Source of the DNA: Vulcanimicrobiota bacterium
Lineage (GTDB): Bacteria; Eremiobacterota; Eremiobacteria; Baltobacterales; Baltobacteraceae
Reading direction: 5' to 3'
DNA: 7,393 nucleotides
Assembly (NCBI GenBank): GCA_030042755.1
Contig: JASHZC010000313.1
Span: forward strand, 1 to 7,393
Part shown: positions 1 to 5,891 of the stretch, piece by piece
How the letters are laid out: each line of letters starts with the position of its first letter
Position numbering within the stretch: position 1 is the stretch's first letter
Translations under genes and position numbers: made by a program
Notes under the pieces: generated by a model
What the model saw: only the letters and a program-made list of their open reading frames with translations
The model's database searches: none
Told to the model about the DNA's origin: nothing

Positions 1-258
1 TTGCCGCATGCAACGCTCGTGCGTCCCGGAACGCGTGCCGTGGTCGAAACGTGCGTCTCCGATTTCGTTCAGTCGAAATACGTGACGACGCCCGATGACG
101 CGGTCGGCATCGTGATCGTCACGGGGCCCCTGCGCGGTCAACGCGGTTGGGTGCTCGGGACAACCGTACGCGCAATCATTCGTCCACTGCAGAAAAAACG
201 CGGGGGCCACGGGCTGTCTCGACGCGTTCCACCGCAATCCCATACGCGCGCTCGATAA
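1..258 (+). CDS. Hypothetical protein, C-terminal part (probably cut by the window edge)
   Basis: An open frame runs from the first base to a TAA at 256-258. The TTG at position 1 could be a start, but nothing upstream is visible, so this is more likely the tail of a longer gene. Residues about 8-57 look like real protein: a 'PGTRAVVE' stretch, then a 'GIVIVTGPLRGQRGWVLG' stretch resembling an SH3/KOW-type beta-strand plus turn, with the high third-position GC of its neighbours. From about residue 65 the sequence becomes basic and low-complexity (KKRGGHG, SRR, TRAR). That tail lies over the 3' end of the convergent ATPase gene, an overlap of 83 bases, which is long for a genuine convergent pair. 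I do not recognise the family. The SH3-like reading is an inference from one short motif, and a sequencing error or an ordinary long overlap are both possible. Confidence 0.45.
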   Translation: MPHATLVRPGTRAVVETCVSDFVQSKYVTTPDDAVGIVIVTGPLRGQRGWVLGTTVRAIIRPLQKKRGGHGLSRRVPPQSHTRAR

Positions 259-946
259 GCTGCGGCACGAGCACGCGATCGGCCGTGTCGCACGCGAGCA
301 TTCGCTCGCAGCCGAAGAGCATCAGCCGGTCGGCGTAGGCAGCGGCGTCGTTGAGGTCGTGCAGCACGCAGACGACCGTCCTTCCCGCTCGAGCAAGTCC
401 TCGCAGAAGTGCGAGAATCTCATGCGCTACGCGCACGTCGAGATGGCTCGTCGGTTCGTCGAGCAACAGCACGGGCGTTTGTTGCGCAAGGCCCATCGCA
501 ATCCACACGCGTTGCCGTTCGCCGCTCGATAGGGTTGAAAAGAGTCGCGGAGCTTCTGCGTGCATGTGTACGGCGTGCAGCGCAAGGTCGATGGCTGCGT
601 CGTCTTGCGCGTTTGGGTTCCACTCCCACCACCGGTGATGCGGATATCGTCCGATTGCGACGACGTCGCGCACGAGCAGCGTCTCGATCATCGCGTCGTC
701 GCTGGTCACGAACGCGATCCGGCGCGCGCGTTCGATCGGCGAGAGCGCGCGCAGCGCTATGCCATCGAGTGCGATTCGTCCCGATACTACCGGCCGCAGT
801 GCGCAAAGCGCTCGCAGGAACGTCGTCTTGCCTACGCCGTTCGGTCCAAGCACCGCAAGGAATTCTCCATCGTCGATGCTTGCGTCGACGTCGCGGATCA
901 GCGTGCGGCCCGTAACGCCGATCGCTACCGAGTCCAGCTCGATCAT
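176..946 (-). CDS. btuD: Vitamin B12 ABC transporter, ATP-binding protein (BtuD-like)
   Basis: A 256-residue cytoplasmic ATPase that should power cobalamin uptake with the adjacent permease. Visible motifs in order: Walker A GPNGVGKTT (34-42), signature LSSGERQ (139-145), Walker B VLLLDE (159-164), D-loop SHLD (167-170) and switch histidine H196 in VLHDL. The length fits the FecE/BtuD class of iron-siderophore, heme and B12 importer ATPases. The ATG at 944-946 is chosen because it gives the normal N-terminus (MIELDSVAIG) and overlaps the permease stop as ATGA; the frame is open further upstream to 1234, but that part lies inside the permease gene. Oddities: the usual Q-loop glutamine (family pattern 'vPQ') is replaced by TS at residues 81-82, the first glycine of the LSGGE signature is serine, and there is no obvious A-loop aromatic. 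B12 specificity rests on the riboswitch and BtuF context. The ATPase alone would also fit heme or siderophore transport. Confidence 0.93.
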   Translation of the reverse strand: MIELDSVAIGVTGRTLIRDVDASIDDGEFLAVLGPNGVGKTTFLRALCALRPVVSGRIALDGIALRALSPIERARRIAFVTSDDAMIETLLVRDVVAIGRYPHHRWWEWNPNAQDDAAIDLALHAVHMHAEAPRLFSTLSSGERQRVWIAMGLAQQTPVLLLDEPTSHLDVRVAHEILALLRGLARAGRTVVCVLHDLNDAAAYADRLMLFGCERMLACDTADRVLVPQLIERAYGIAVERVETARGPRVFSAVDE

Positions 947-1929
947 GCCGGTCGCTCTTCGCGCAGATACAAATACATGAAGGCGGGCACGCCGACGAAT
1001 GCGAGCAGGATGCCGATGGGCAGTTCGGATGGAGCGACGACGCTGCGTGCCGTTGCGTCGGCGATCGTGCACAGCGCCGCCCCGAGCAGGGCGCATGCAG
1101 GGAGGAGCGCAGGCGCTCCAGACCCGACGACGCGACGCGCGACGTGCGGCACGATGAGGCCCACGAACCCGACCATGCCCGCAAGGGTAACGCTCGCCGC
1201 AGCTAGCAGCGAGGTCGCCGCTAAGATAAGCCACTGCGCGCGGTCAACGTCTACGCCGACAGTTCTCGCGCGGACGTCGCCGACGCGTAATGCGTCGAGC
1301 GCCGGTGCCGCGAGCACCGATAGAAGAACTCCGAGCGCGACGTATGGCAGAGCAAAGAGTAAGTCGCTCCAGCCTCGGCCGGCCATCGATCCCGCGAGCC
1401 ACGCGAGGATCGATTGCGCCGCATCGAGCGAATTGGAGCGCGCGATTGCGAACGCGACGATCGCAGAAAAGAGCGCTGAGATCGAAATGCCGGCGAGAAT
1501 GAGGCGGTTCGGATCGACGCCGCTGCCCCGTCGTGACAGCGCAGCCACCAACACGGCAGTTCCAAGTCCCGCTACAAAACCGAGCGCAGGCAAAGCCGGC
1601 GCCGCAACTCCCGCAAGTATGGCGAGCGCGATTGCCGCAGCGGCGCCTGCACTCACACCGGTCAGATAGGGATCGACCAAAGGGTTACGTAGCATCCCTT
1701 GCAGCAATGCTCCGCCGATCGAAAGCGACGCCCCAACCGTTGCTGCGATCGCGACGCGGGGCAAACGCAGCTGCCATACGATGGTCGCCACGTCACCGCC
1801 GCCGCGCGGATGCGCGAGCGCCGCAAAGACACGCATCGGCTCGATGGAGCTTCCGCCGGGAAGCAAACTCGCCGCGCACGCGCAGAGCGCGAACGCGAAG
1901 ATCGCCGCAAGCCGCCACGCGGTCGTCAA
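943..1929 (-). CDS. btuC: Vitamin B12 ABC transporter, FecCD-family permease (BtuC-like)
   Basis: A 328-residue polytopic inner-membrane protein of the FecCD/BtuC family, which forms a homodimeric channel receiving substrate from BtuF. Family landmarks are clear: a first hydrophobic helix (about 5-23), RLPRV (55-59) with the following VGASLSIGGALLQG, NPLVDPYLTGVSAGA (82-96), WLAGSMAGRGW (177-187), the ATPase-coupling region VGFVGLIVPHVARR (253-266), and the C-terminal AD-ATAR and ELPIGI-FVGVPAF signatures (290-317). Hydrophobic Ala/Leu-rich helices fill the rest, consistent with about ten membrane spans. The start is TTG at 1927-1929. It overlaps the receptor stop codon as TTGA, and no ATG or GTG is available before the first transmembrane helix. 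The 3' end overlaps the ATPase start as ATGA, so translation of the three genes is probably coupled. Length matches the family (about 320-350). B12 as substrate is inferred from the riboswitch and neighbouring btuF. Confidence 0.95.
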   Translation of the reverse strand: MTTAWRLAAIFAFALCACAASLLPGGSSIEPMRVFAALAHPRGGGDVATIVWQLRLPRVAIAATVGASLSIGGALLQGMLRNPLVDPYLTGVSAGAAAAIALAILAGVAAPALPALGFVAGLGTAVLVAALSRRGSGVDPNRLILAGISISALFSAIVAFAIARSNSLDAAQSILAWLAGSMAGRGWSDLLFALPYVALGVLLSVLAAPALDALRVGDVRARTVGVDVDRAQWLILAATSLLAAASVTLAGMVGFVGLIVPHVARRVVGSGAPALLPACALLGAALCTIADATARSVVAPSELPIGILLAFVGVPAFMYLYLREERPA

Positions 1930-3797
1930 TGCGCGGTAGAGAGCTCGATCGCGAGCGTGCGCCCGGGCATCGGATAACCGCTGACTTCGGCATACCGCTC
2001 GTTTCCGAGGTTGTAGCCGCGCACGGTCAGCAGCATACGCGGCGCAACACGGAAGCTCGCGAATGCCGTAAGGTTGCTATAAGCGACAGGCTGATAGAAA
2101 AGCGGCTGCGTCGGATCGACGAAGCCACGTTGGCCGACGACGCGCTGGTCGATCCCGAGTTCGTTCAAGAACGCACCCGGCCCGGCGGAATACAGCAATC
2201 CGAGATTCACCGTGAAAACGGGATCGTCGGGAAGGCGCGACTGCGCGTCGATATCCTGCGCTAGATACAGGTTGGTGGCGCCGAAGGTCATGCTGACGTG
2301 GTTGACGGGCAACGTTTTTCCATCGAGCGTTAGTCCTGAGATATGCGCTTGATCGATATTCTCCGGGAGATAGTTGTTCGCAGGATTGAGAACGATCAGC
2401 TCGTGCGTGTAGTTATCGAACCAGCCAAACGAAACGCCGCCAAGGAGCCGATCGTCGGCGAGCGTGAGATCGCCGACCTTCGAGCGCTCGGGCTGCAAGT
2501 CCGGATTACCGTAAAGCGGGTAGTAGAGCTCGCTGGCGTTCGGCGCGCGAAAGGCTGTCGCGGCGTTGGCCTTTACGTAGACCGCATTCGAAAGATTGTA
2601 ACGGAAGCCAAGCGATGGTGAGAACTCGCCTCCGAGCGAGCCATCGCGCTCCCCTCGGATCCCCGCGTAGAACTCGTCGCGCGCACCGATCCACGTCTGT
2701 TGCGCGTAGGCAGCGCTTTGGGCGAGCGCATTGGTTGCAACGGGATCGCCATTCCCATCGTTGACGCGAACGATGCCACGCGAAAGATCGATGCCGTAAA
2801 TCGTTCGCTCGTCGCTTCCCGTAATGACGTCGCGCAAGCTGACGCCGGTGCGGACCTCGGTATCGAGCGATTGTGACGACTGGAAACAATTTACGTCGAT
2901 CGCTTCGTCACAGTCGAACGCGATTTGCTGCGTCGATGCATCGAAGCTCAGGGTGGCGGTCGAGTGCGCTCGGTGCAAAGCCAGATTTAGCGCCGCGTCC
3001 TCGTTGACGTCGTGCTCCCGGCTCGTCAGCGAGAAGTAGGGGAATTCGCCAATCGCGCCTACGTCATCGCTTTCGGCCGAAAGATGCAGCGTAGTATCGA
3101 GCGCGCCGAGCCGGCGTTCGACCCCGTAACGTGCGGTCGTCGCTTCGTAATCGCTGTTGTTGCGCGTTACCGGGTTTGGGACGCCCGAAGATTCGCTCGG
3201 CGGAAGCGCGTATTCGTTGTTCGCAACGATGCGTTCGAAGCTGAACCCTGCGCCTCCAAGCTGGAGCTGGCGATCGTCGAACGTTCCCCACCGCAGAAGG
3301 GCATATGCCGGCGCCTGCTGCGTGTTCGTGATGATGTTGATGATGCCGCCAACGGCTCCGGTGCCGTACAGCGTCGAGCCGCCGCCTTCCACAACCTCGA
3401 TCCGATCGACGCCGGCGGTCGAGATCGTCGAGAGTTCGACCGAGTCTGCAAACTCGCCAGGCGCGGGTTGACCGTCGACGAGCACCAAAACCTGCGCAGA
3501 GCTGCTACCACGGATACCGTATTGCGCCGATGAGCCGATCGGGCCGTAGTTCGCGATTTCGACGCCGGGTACGTTCGCTAGCGCGTCGGTGATCGTGCGA
3601 TAACCGTTGCGTGCAATGTCGGCTGCGGTGATGACGTACGTCGTGCGGACGCTGTTCTTCAGCGTTTCGTTCGTACGATCCGACGTGACGACGTGCGCGA
3701 TCTCGGGCGGTGAACTGGATGTGGGCGACGGCGACGGCGATGGTGAGAGTGAAACGACGGCTGCGGCGAGGACGCGCAACGCGGCAATCAGTGCCAT
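1926..3797 (-). CDS. btuB: TonB-dependent outer-membrane cobalamin receptor (BtuB-like)
   Basis: A 623-residue outer-membrane receptor that imports corrinoid using TonB energy. It has a short signal peptide (1 to about 16, MALIAALRVLAAAVVSL), then a Ser/Pro linker (17-31) and a TonB-box-like AHVVTSDR (34-41, compare the VVTA-type box of BtuB). The plug domain covers about 45-160 with classical motifs: YVITAADI, ITDALANVPGV, IRGSSSAQVLVLVDGQP, VDRIEVVEGGGSTLYG and AVGGIINIIT. From about 165 to the end are alternating beta-barrel strands, with FRAPNASELYYPLYGNPDLQPE typical of the barrel and YNLGNERYAEVSGYPMPGRT near the C-terminus, as in BtuB. The size matches BtuB (about 600) rather than large siderophore receptors. 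The last residues are ELSTAH, so the usual terminal aromatic is absent. The ATG at 3795-3797 has a strong Shine-Dalgarno AAGGAAGG six bases upstream and sits directly below a cobalamin riboswitch, which is the main evidence for substrate. Confidence 0.95.
   Translation of the reverse strand: MALIAALRVLAAAVVSLSPSPSPSPTSSSPPEIAHVVTSDRTNETLKNSVRTTYVITAADIARNGYRTITDALANVPGVEIANYGPIGSSAQYGIRGSSSAQVLVLVDGQPAPGEFADSVELSTISTAGVDRIEVVEGGGSTLYGTGAVGGIINIITNTQQAPAYALLRWGTFDDRQLQLGGAGFSFERIVANNEYALPPSESSGVPNPVTRNNSDYEATTARYGVERRLGALDTTLHLSAESDDVGAIGEFPYFSLTSREHDVNEDAALNLALHRAHSTATLSFDASTQQIAFDCDEAIDVNCFQSSQSLDTEVRTGVSLRDVITGSDERTIYGIDLSRGIVRVNDGNGDPVATNALAQSAAYAQQTWIGARDEFYAGIRGERDGSLGGEFSPSLGFRYNLSNAVYVKANAATAFRAPNASELYYPLYGNPDLQPERSKVGDLTLADDRLLGGVSFGWFDNYTHELIVLNPANNYLPENIDQAHISGLTLDGKTLPVNHVSMTFGATNLYLAQDIDAQSRLPDDPVFTVNLGLLYSAGPGAFLNELGIDQRVVGQRGFVDPTQPLFYQPVAYSNLTAFASFRVAPRMLLTVRGYNLGNERYAEVSGYPMPGRTLAIELSTAH
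3724..3747 (-). repeat. Short hexamer tandem repeat coding Ser-Pro
   Basis: Four adjoining copies of a hexamer (plus-strand GGCGAC, GGCGAC, GGCGAT, GGTGAG) encode the Ser-Pro run of the receptor just after its signal peptide. The unit is six bases, so gain or loss of copies would keep the frame and only change linker length. This is a low-complexity linker and not a mobile repeat. Confidence 0.7.
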
Positions 3798-3803
3798 GGC
3801 AAG

Positions 3804-3811
3804 CCTTCCTT
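3804..3811 (-). promoter_or_regulatory. Shine-Dalgarno of the B12 receptor gene, inside the riboswitch platform
   Basis: On the minus strand AAGGAAGG lies six bases before the receptor ATG. Its AGGAA part (3806-3810) is the 3' strand of the P13 hairpin and its final GG (3804-3805) begins a segment complementary to the end of the aptamer. The site is therefore well placed to be hidden when the riboswitch folds. Confidence 0.85.
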
Positions 3812-3823
3812 TTACGCGAGGAA
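3806..3823 (-). promoter_or_regulatory. Riboswitch expression platform: P13 hairpin with kissing loop L13
   Basis: The minus-strand RNA reads UUCCU (3823-3819), loop CGCGUAAA (3818-3811), AGGAA (3810-3806): a perfect five-pair hairpin. Its loop carries CGCG (3818-3815), which can pair with CGCG in aptamer loop L5 (3939-3936). This matches the known L5-L13 kissing interaction of class-I cobalamin riboswitches. The 3' strand of the hairpin is part of the receptor's Shine-Dalgarno, so the predicted mode is B12-dependent translational repression. The pairing is seen in the sequence; ligand dependence is inferred. Confidence 0.75.
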
Positions 3824-3836
3824 TGGATGATGCATC

Positions 3837-3977
3837 GGCTTGCGTCGGTATCCTGACTCGCGGATCGTAGCCGTTGTGCTCTCAGCCTTCCCGCCATCCC
3901 AGCAGTGAAAGAGAGCGGCTCCCCGCATACAGTGGCGCGACCGTGCCGGCGTCTCACCGGCTTCCCGCGCGCAAACC
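3837..3977 (-). ncRNA. Cobalamin (B12) riboswitch aptamer
   Basis: The minus strand upstream of the receptor contains the full order of conserved cobalamin-riboswitch elements. P1 5' strand GGUUUGCG (3977-3970) pairs with CGCAAGCC (3844-3837) over eight pairs with one G-U. GGGAAGCCGGUG (3966-3955) opens P4 (GCCGG/CCGGC, 3961-3945). P5 is ACGGU/ACUGU (3944-3940 with 3933-3929), enclosing L5 CGCGCC. A GCGG-GGAG-CCGC hairpin covers 3926-3915. CACUG (3907-3903) and GGGAAGGC (3892-3885) follow. The B12 box AGUCAGGAUACCGACGC (3858-3842) closes the core. The family binds adenosyl- or other cobalamins and usually lowers expression of B12 uptake or synthesis genes. Here it controls the receptor-permease-ATPase operon. 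The btuF gene diverges on the other strand, so its mRNA does not carry this element. Confidence 0.95.
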
Positions 3978-4032
3978 TGAGTCGCTCGTATTGGAGAGGC
4001 GCATCCGGTCACCTGCCGCGAACCGGAGCACC
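3978..4032. other. Short divergent intergenic region between the riboswitch and btuF
   Basis: Only 55 bases separate the 5' end of the aptamer from the btuF start. Promoters for the minus-strand B12 operon, and perhaps for btuF, should lie here or (for btuF) within the riboswitch DNA. I looked for -35/-10 pairs on both strands and found none I would defend. Confidence 0.5.
4025..4028 (+). promoter_or_regulatory. Shine-Dalgarno deciding the btuF GTG start
   Basis: GGAG sits four bases before the GTG at 4033. The frame is open upstream to 3874, but that part is antisense to the riboswitch and gives no secretion signal. Starting here places a hydrophobic signal peptide at the N-terminus. Confidence 0.6.
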
Positions 4033-4890
4033 GTGCGATTCACCCTTGCCACAGTGCTCGCGCTCGGGCTCCTCGCGGCGTCCGCGCCGCAGCCGCGCAT
4101 CGTCACCCTCGTTCCGAGCTTTGCCGAGGACGTTGCCGCCATCGGCGCGCGCGACCAGCTGGTCGGCGTTTCGAAATTTTCCGACGACATTCCACAGGCG
4201 GCATCGCTCCCCGTCGTTGCTGATTTTCAAAGCGTCGATGCGGAGCGTATCATCGCACTTCATCCTGACGTCGTAGCGGGCATCCCGTCGCAGGATCGGC
4301 TAGTCGCGCCGTTGCGTCGCGCGGGGATACGCGTTGTGCTCATCCCCGACGACGGCTTCGATGACATCTTTAACGCGCTGGGCCAACTTGGCGAGCTGAC
4401 CGGTCACACAGCGCAGGCAAAAGCCGAGATCGCGCGCTTGCAATCGGAAACGACCCGACTGCGCGCGAGCATCCCGCGTGGAGCGTATCGTCCTTCGGTT
4501 TTTTTCGCGTTGGGAACGGGTCCGATTTGGACCGCCGGCCGCTCGTCGTACATTGGGCGTTTGATCGAACTTGCCGGAGGGCGGGACGCGGCAAGCGACA
4601 TGCGGGCACCCTGGGGCGAGTATAGTGAGGAAGCATTGCTGCGCGTGCAGCCCGATGCGATCGTTGCCGGGCGCGAAACCGATTTGCGCGCCGTGAAGGA
4701 TCGCGAGCCGTGGCGGAGCTTGCGCGCCGTGCGCGAAGGACACGTGTTCGTTATCACCGATCCGCGCGTCGATACGGCGCTGTTTCGTCCGGGACCACAC
4801 TACAACGAGGGACTCCGCTGGCTGATCGAACGATTGTCGTCGCTGTCGACACGAACGACCCCGACCGACCCGTCGAACCCGAACTCTTAG
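4033..4890 (+). CDS. btuF: Periplasmic cobalamin-binding protein (BtuF-like)
   Basis: A 285-residue periplasmic substrate-binding protein of the class-III (helical backbone, PF01497-type) family that hands cobalamin to BtuC. From the GTG start it has a signal peptide MRFTLATVLALGLLAASA with an A-S-A cleavage site near 18. There is no lipobox cysteine, so it is probably soluble. BtuF-like stretches follow: PRIVTLVPSFAEDVAAIG (21-38), VGVSKFSDDIPQA (45-56), DAERIIALHPDVV (69-81), the long inter-lobe helix (about 112-147), and WGEYSEEALLRVQPDAIV (194-211). Glu71 and Glu199/Glu200 stand where BtuF uses acidic residues to dock on BtuC arginines. The natural fold ends near RWLIERL (262-268); the last 17 residues (Thr/Pro/Ser-rich) overlap the beginning of hflX in another frame. 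It is divergent from its transporter partners and outside their riboswitch. Corrinoid specificity is inferred from similarity and context. Confidence 0.93.
   Translation: MRFTLATVLALGLLAASAPQPRIVTLVPSFAEDVAAIGARDQLVGVSKFSDDIPQAASLPVVADFQSVDAERIIALHPDVVAGIPSQDRLVAPLRRAGIRVVLIPDDGFDDIFNALGQLGELTGHTAQAKAEIARLQSETTRLRASIPRGAYRPSVFFALGTGPIWTAGRSSYIGRLIELAGGRDAASDMRAPWGEYSEEALLRVQPDAIVAGRETDLRAVKDREPWRSLRAVREGHVFVITDPRVDTALFRPGPHYNEGLRWLIERLSSLSTRTTPTDPSNPNS
4807..4812 (+). promoter_or_regulatory. Shine-Dalgarno supporting a CTG start for hflX
   Basis: GAGGGA lies five bases before an in-frame CTG at 4818-4820, inside the btuF coding sequence. It is the only strong ribosome-binding sequence I see near the point where recognisable HflX sequence begins. 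Confidence 0.5.
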
Positions 4891-5891
4891 AGCTCGAAGC
4901 GCTTGCTCGTGCGGCCGGCGCCGAGATCGCTACGCGCGTCGTGCAACGCCTCGATCGCGTCGATCCGGCTTGGCTGGTCGGCAGTGGAAAGGCGCGGGAG
5001 ATCGCCGAATTGGTGCGCGAGTACGATGCGGCTCTCGTTCTCGTGCTGAACGACCTGCGGCCGCGACAGCGTAAGAACCTCGAGAAGATCGTTCCCGTGC
5101 CGATCGTCGATCGCACGATGCTCATTCTCGACGTCTTCGCGCGCTCGGCGCGCAGCCGTGAAGGCAAGCTGCAAGTTGAACTCGCGCAATTGCGCTATCG
5201 CCAATCGAACCTCATCGGGGTCGGGGCGGATCTCTCGCGCTTGGGCGGCGGTATTGGCACGCGTGGCCCCGGCGAAACCAAACTCGAAGTCGATCGCCGG
5301 CGCATTCAAAGCCGTATCAGCGTGTTGCGGCGGGCGCTTGACGACGTGCGACGTCAGCGTGAAACGCGGCGAAGCGCGCCGCACCGCGAGCCCTTGGTCG
5401 CGCTTGTCGGGTACACCAACGCGGGGAAATCGTCGCTTCTCAACGCGCTTGCGCGCAGCGACGTGTTCGTTGCCGATCAGCCGTTCGCAACGCTGGATCC
5501 GACCGTGCGCCGCGTGTATCTTGGACCAGGAGAGTACGTTCGCGCAGCCGACACGGTCGGGTTTATCACCGATCTTCCCAAGGATCTCGTCAATGCATTT
5601 CGCGCAACGCTCGAAGAGCTGCGCGAGGCAGACCTTTTGGTACACGTACTGGACAGCTCAAACCCTGATTGGCCTCGACAGCAACGTGCAGTCGAGTCAC
5701 TCTTGCACGAACTCGAACTCGATGCGCGGCCGCGTCTGCTCGTTTTCAATAAGATCGACGTAGTGGGAGCGACACCCAACGTGAGTGACGGCGCGGTCGC
5801 GATCAGCGCGCGCACGGGGGCTGGTCTCGGCGCGCTGCGTGCGGCAATCGCCGAACGGACGTACCCCAACGGCACGGAACGCAGGGCATGA
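4818..5891 (+). CDS. hflX: Ribosome-associated GTPase HflX
   Basis: HflX is a conserved translational GTPase-like protein that binds the 50S subunit and splits stalled or hibernating ribosomes. With the start used here it has 357 residues. The N-terminal HflX domain (1 to about 140) includes RVVQRLDRVDPAWLVGSGK and DRTMLILDVFARSA. Next come the conserved loop GGGIGTRGPGETKLE (143-157) and a helical linker. The G domain carries G1 GYTNAGKSS (198-206), G2 FATLDPT (223-229), G3 DTVGF (245-249), G4 NKID (311-314) and G5 SAR (330-332). The protein ends soon after G5, without the extra C-terminal domain of E. coli HflX. The start is uncertain: no ATG, GTG or TTG lies between GTG 4710 and GTG 4937. 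GTG 4710 would add 36 arginine-rich residues fully inside btuF and has a poor ribosome site; GTG 4937 would delete conserved sequence. CTG 4818 is favoured by its Shine-Dalgarno. Either way it overlaps btuF by at least 73 bases. Confidence 0.93.
   Translation: MADRTIVVAVDTNDPDRPVEPELLELEALARAAGAEIATRVVQRLDRVDPAWLVGSGKAREIAELVREYDAALVLVLNDLRPRQRKNLEKIVPVPIVDRTMLILDVFARSARSREGKLQVELAQLRYRQSNLIGVGADLSRLGGGIGTRGPGETKLEVDRRRIQSRISVLRRALDDVRRQRETRRSAPHREPLVALVGYTNAGKSSLLNALARSDVFVADQPFATLDPTVRRVYLGPGEYVRAADTVGFITDLPKDLVNAFRATLEELREADLLVHVLDSSNPDWPRQQRAVESLLHELELDARPRLLVFNKIDVVGATPNVSDGAVAISARTGAGLGALRAAIAERTYPNGTERRA

Noticed and set aside
420..1184. Minus-strand frame of 254 codons overlapping the ATPase
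   Set aside because: Same strand but shifted frame; its Arg/Ser-rich sequence has no ATPase motifs, which are all in the 176-946 frame.
947..1234. Upstream extension of the ATPase frame
   Set aside because: It would lie entirely within the permease coding sequence and add non-homologous Arg-rich residues; the ATGA overlap start fits the family N-terminus.
560..1669. Long plus-strand open frame of 369 codons across the ATPase/permease region
   Set aside because: It is antisense to the well-supported permease and ATPase, is rich in Arg/Ser/Ala with no recognisable motif, and is a typical mirror frame of GC-rich genes.
3829..3836. Perfect eight-base palindrome GATGCATC between aptamer and expression platform
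   Set aside because: Too short to be meaningful alone; it lies in the linker of the platform and could be chance.
3874..4032. N-terminal extension of btuF beginning at an ATG at 3874
   Set aside because: This stretch is the complement of the B12 riboswitch, encodes no signal peptide, and would bury the hydrophobic leader that starts at the GTG at 4033.
3905..4276. Plus-strand frame of 123 codons over the riboswitch and the start of btuF
   Set aside because: It is out of frame with btuF, Arg/Ser/Pro-rich, and explained by riboswitch plus btuF coding constraints.
4887..5645. Minus-strand frame of 252 codons over hflX
   Set aside because: Antisense to all five conserved G motifs of hflX and without any family signature of its own.
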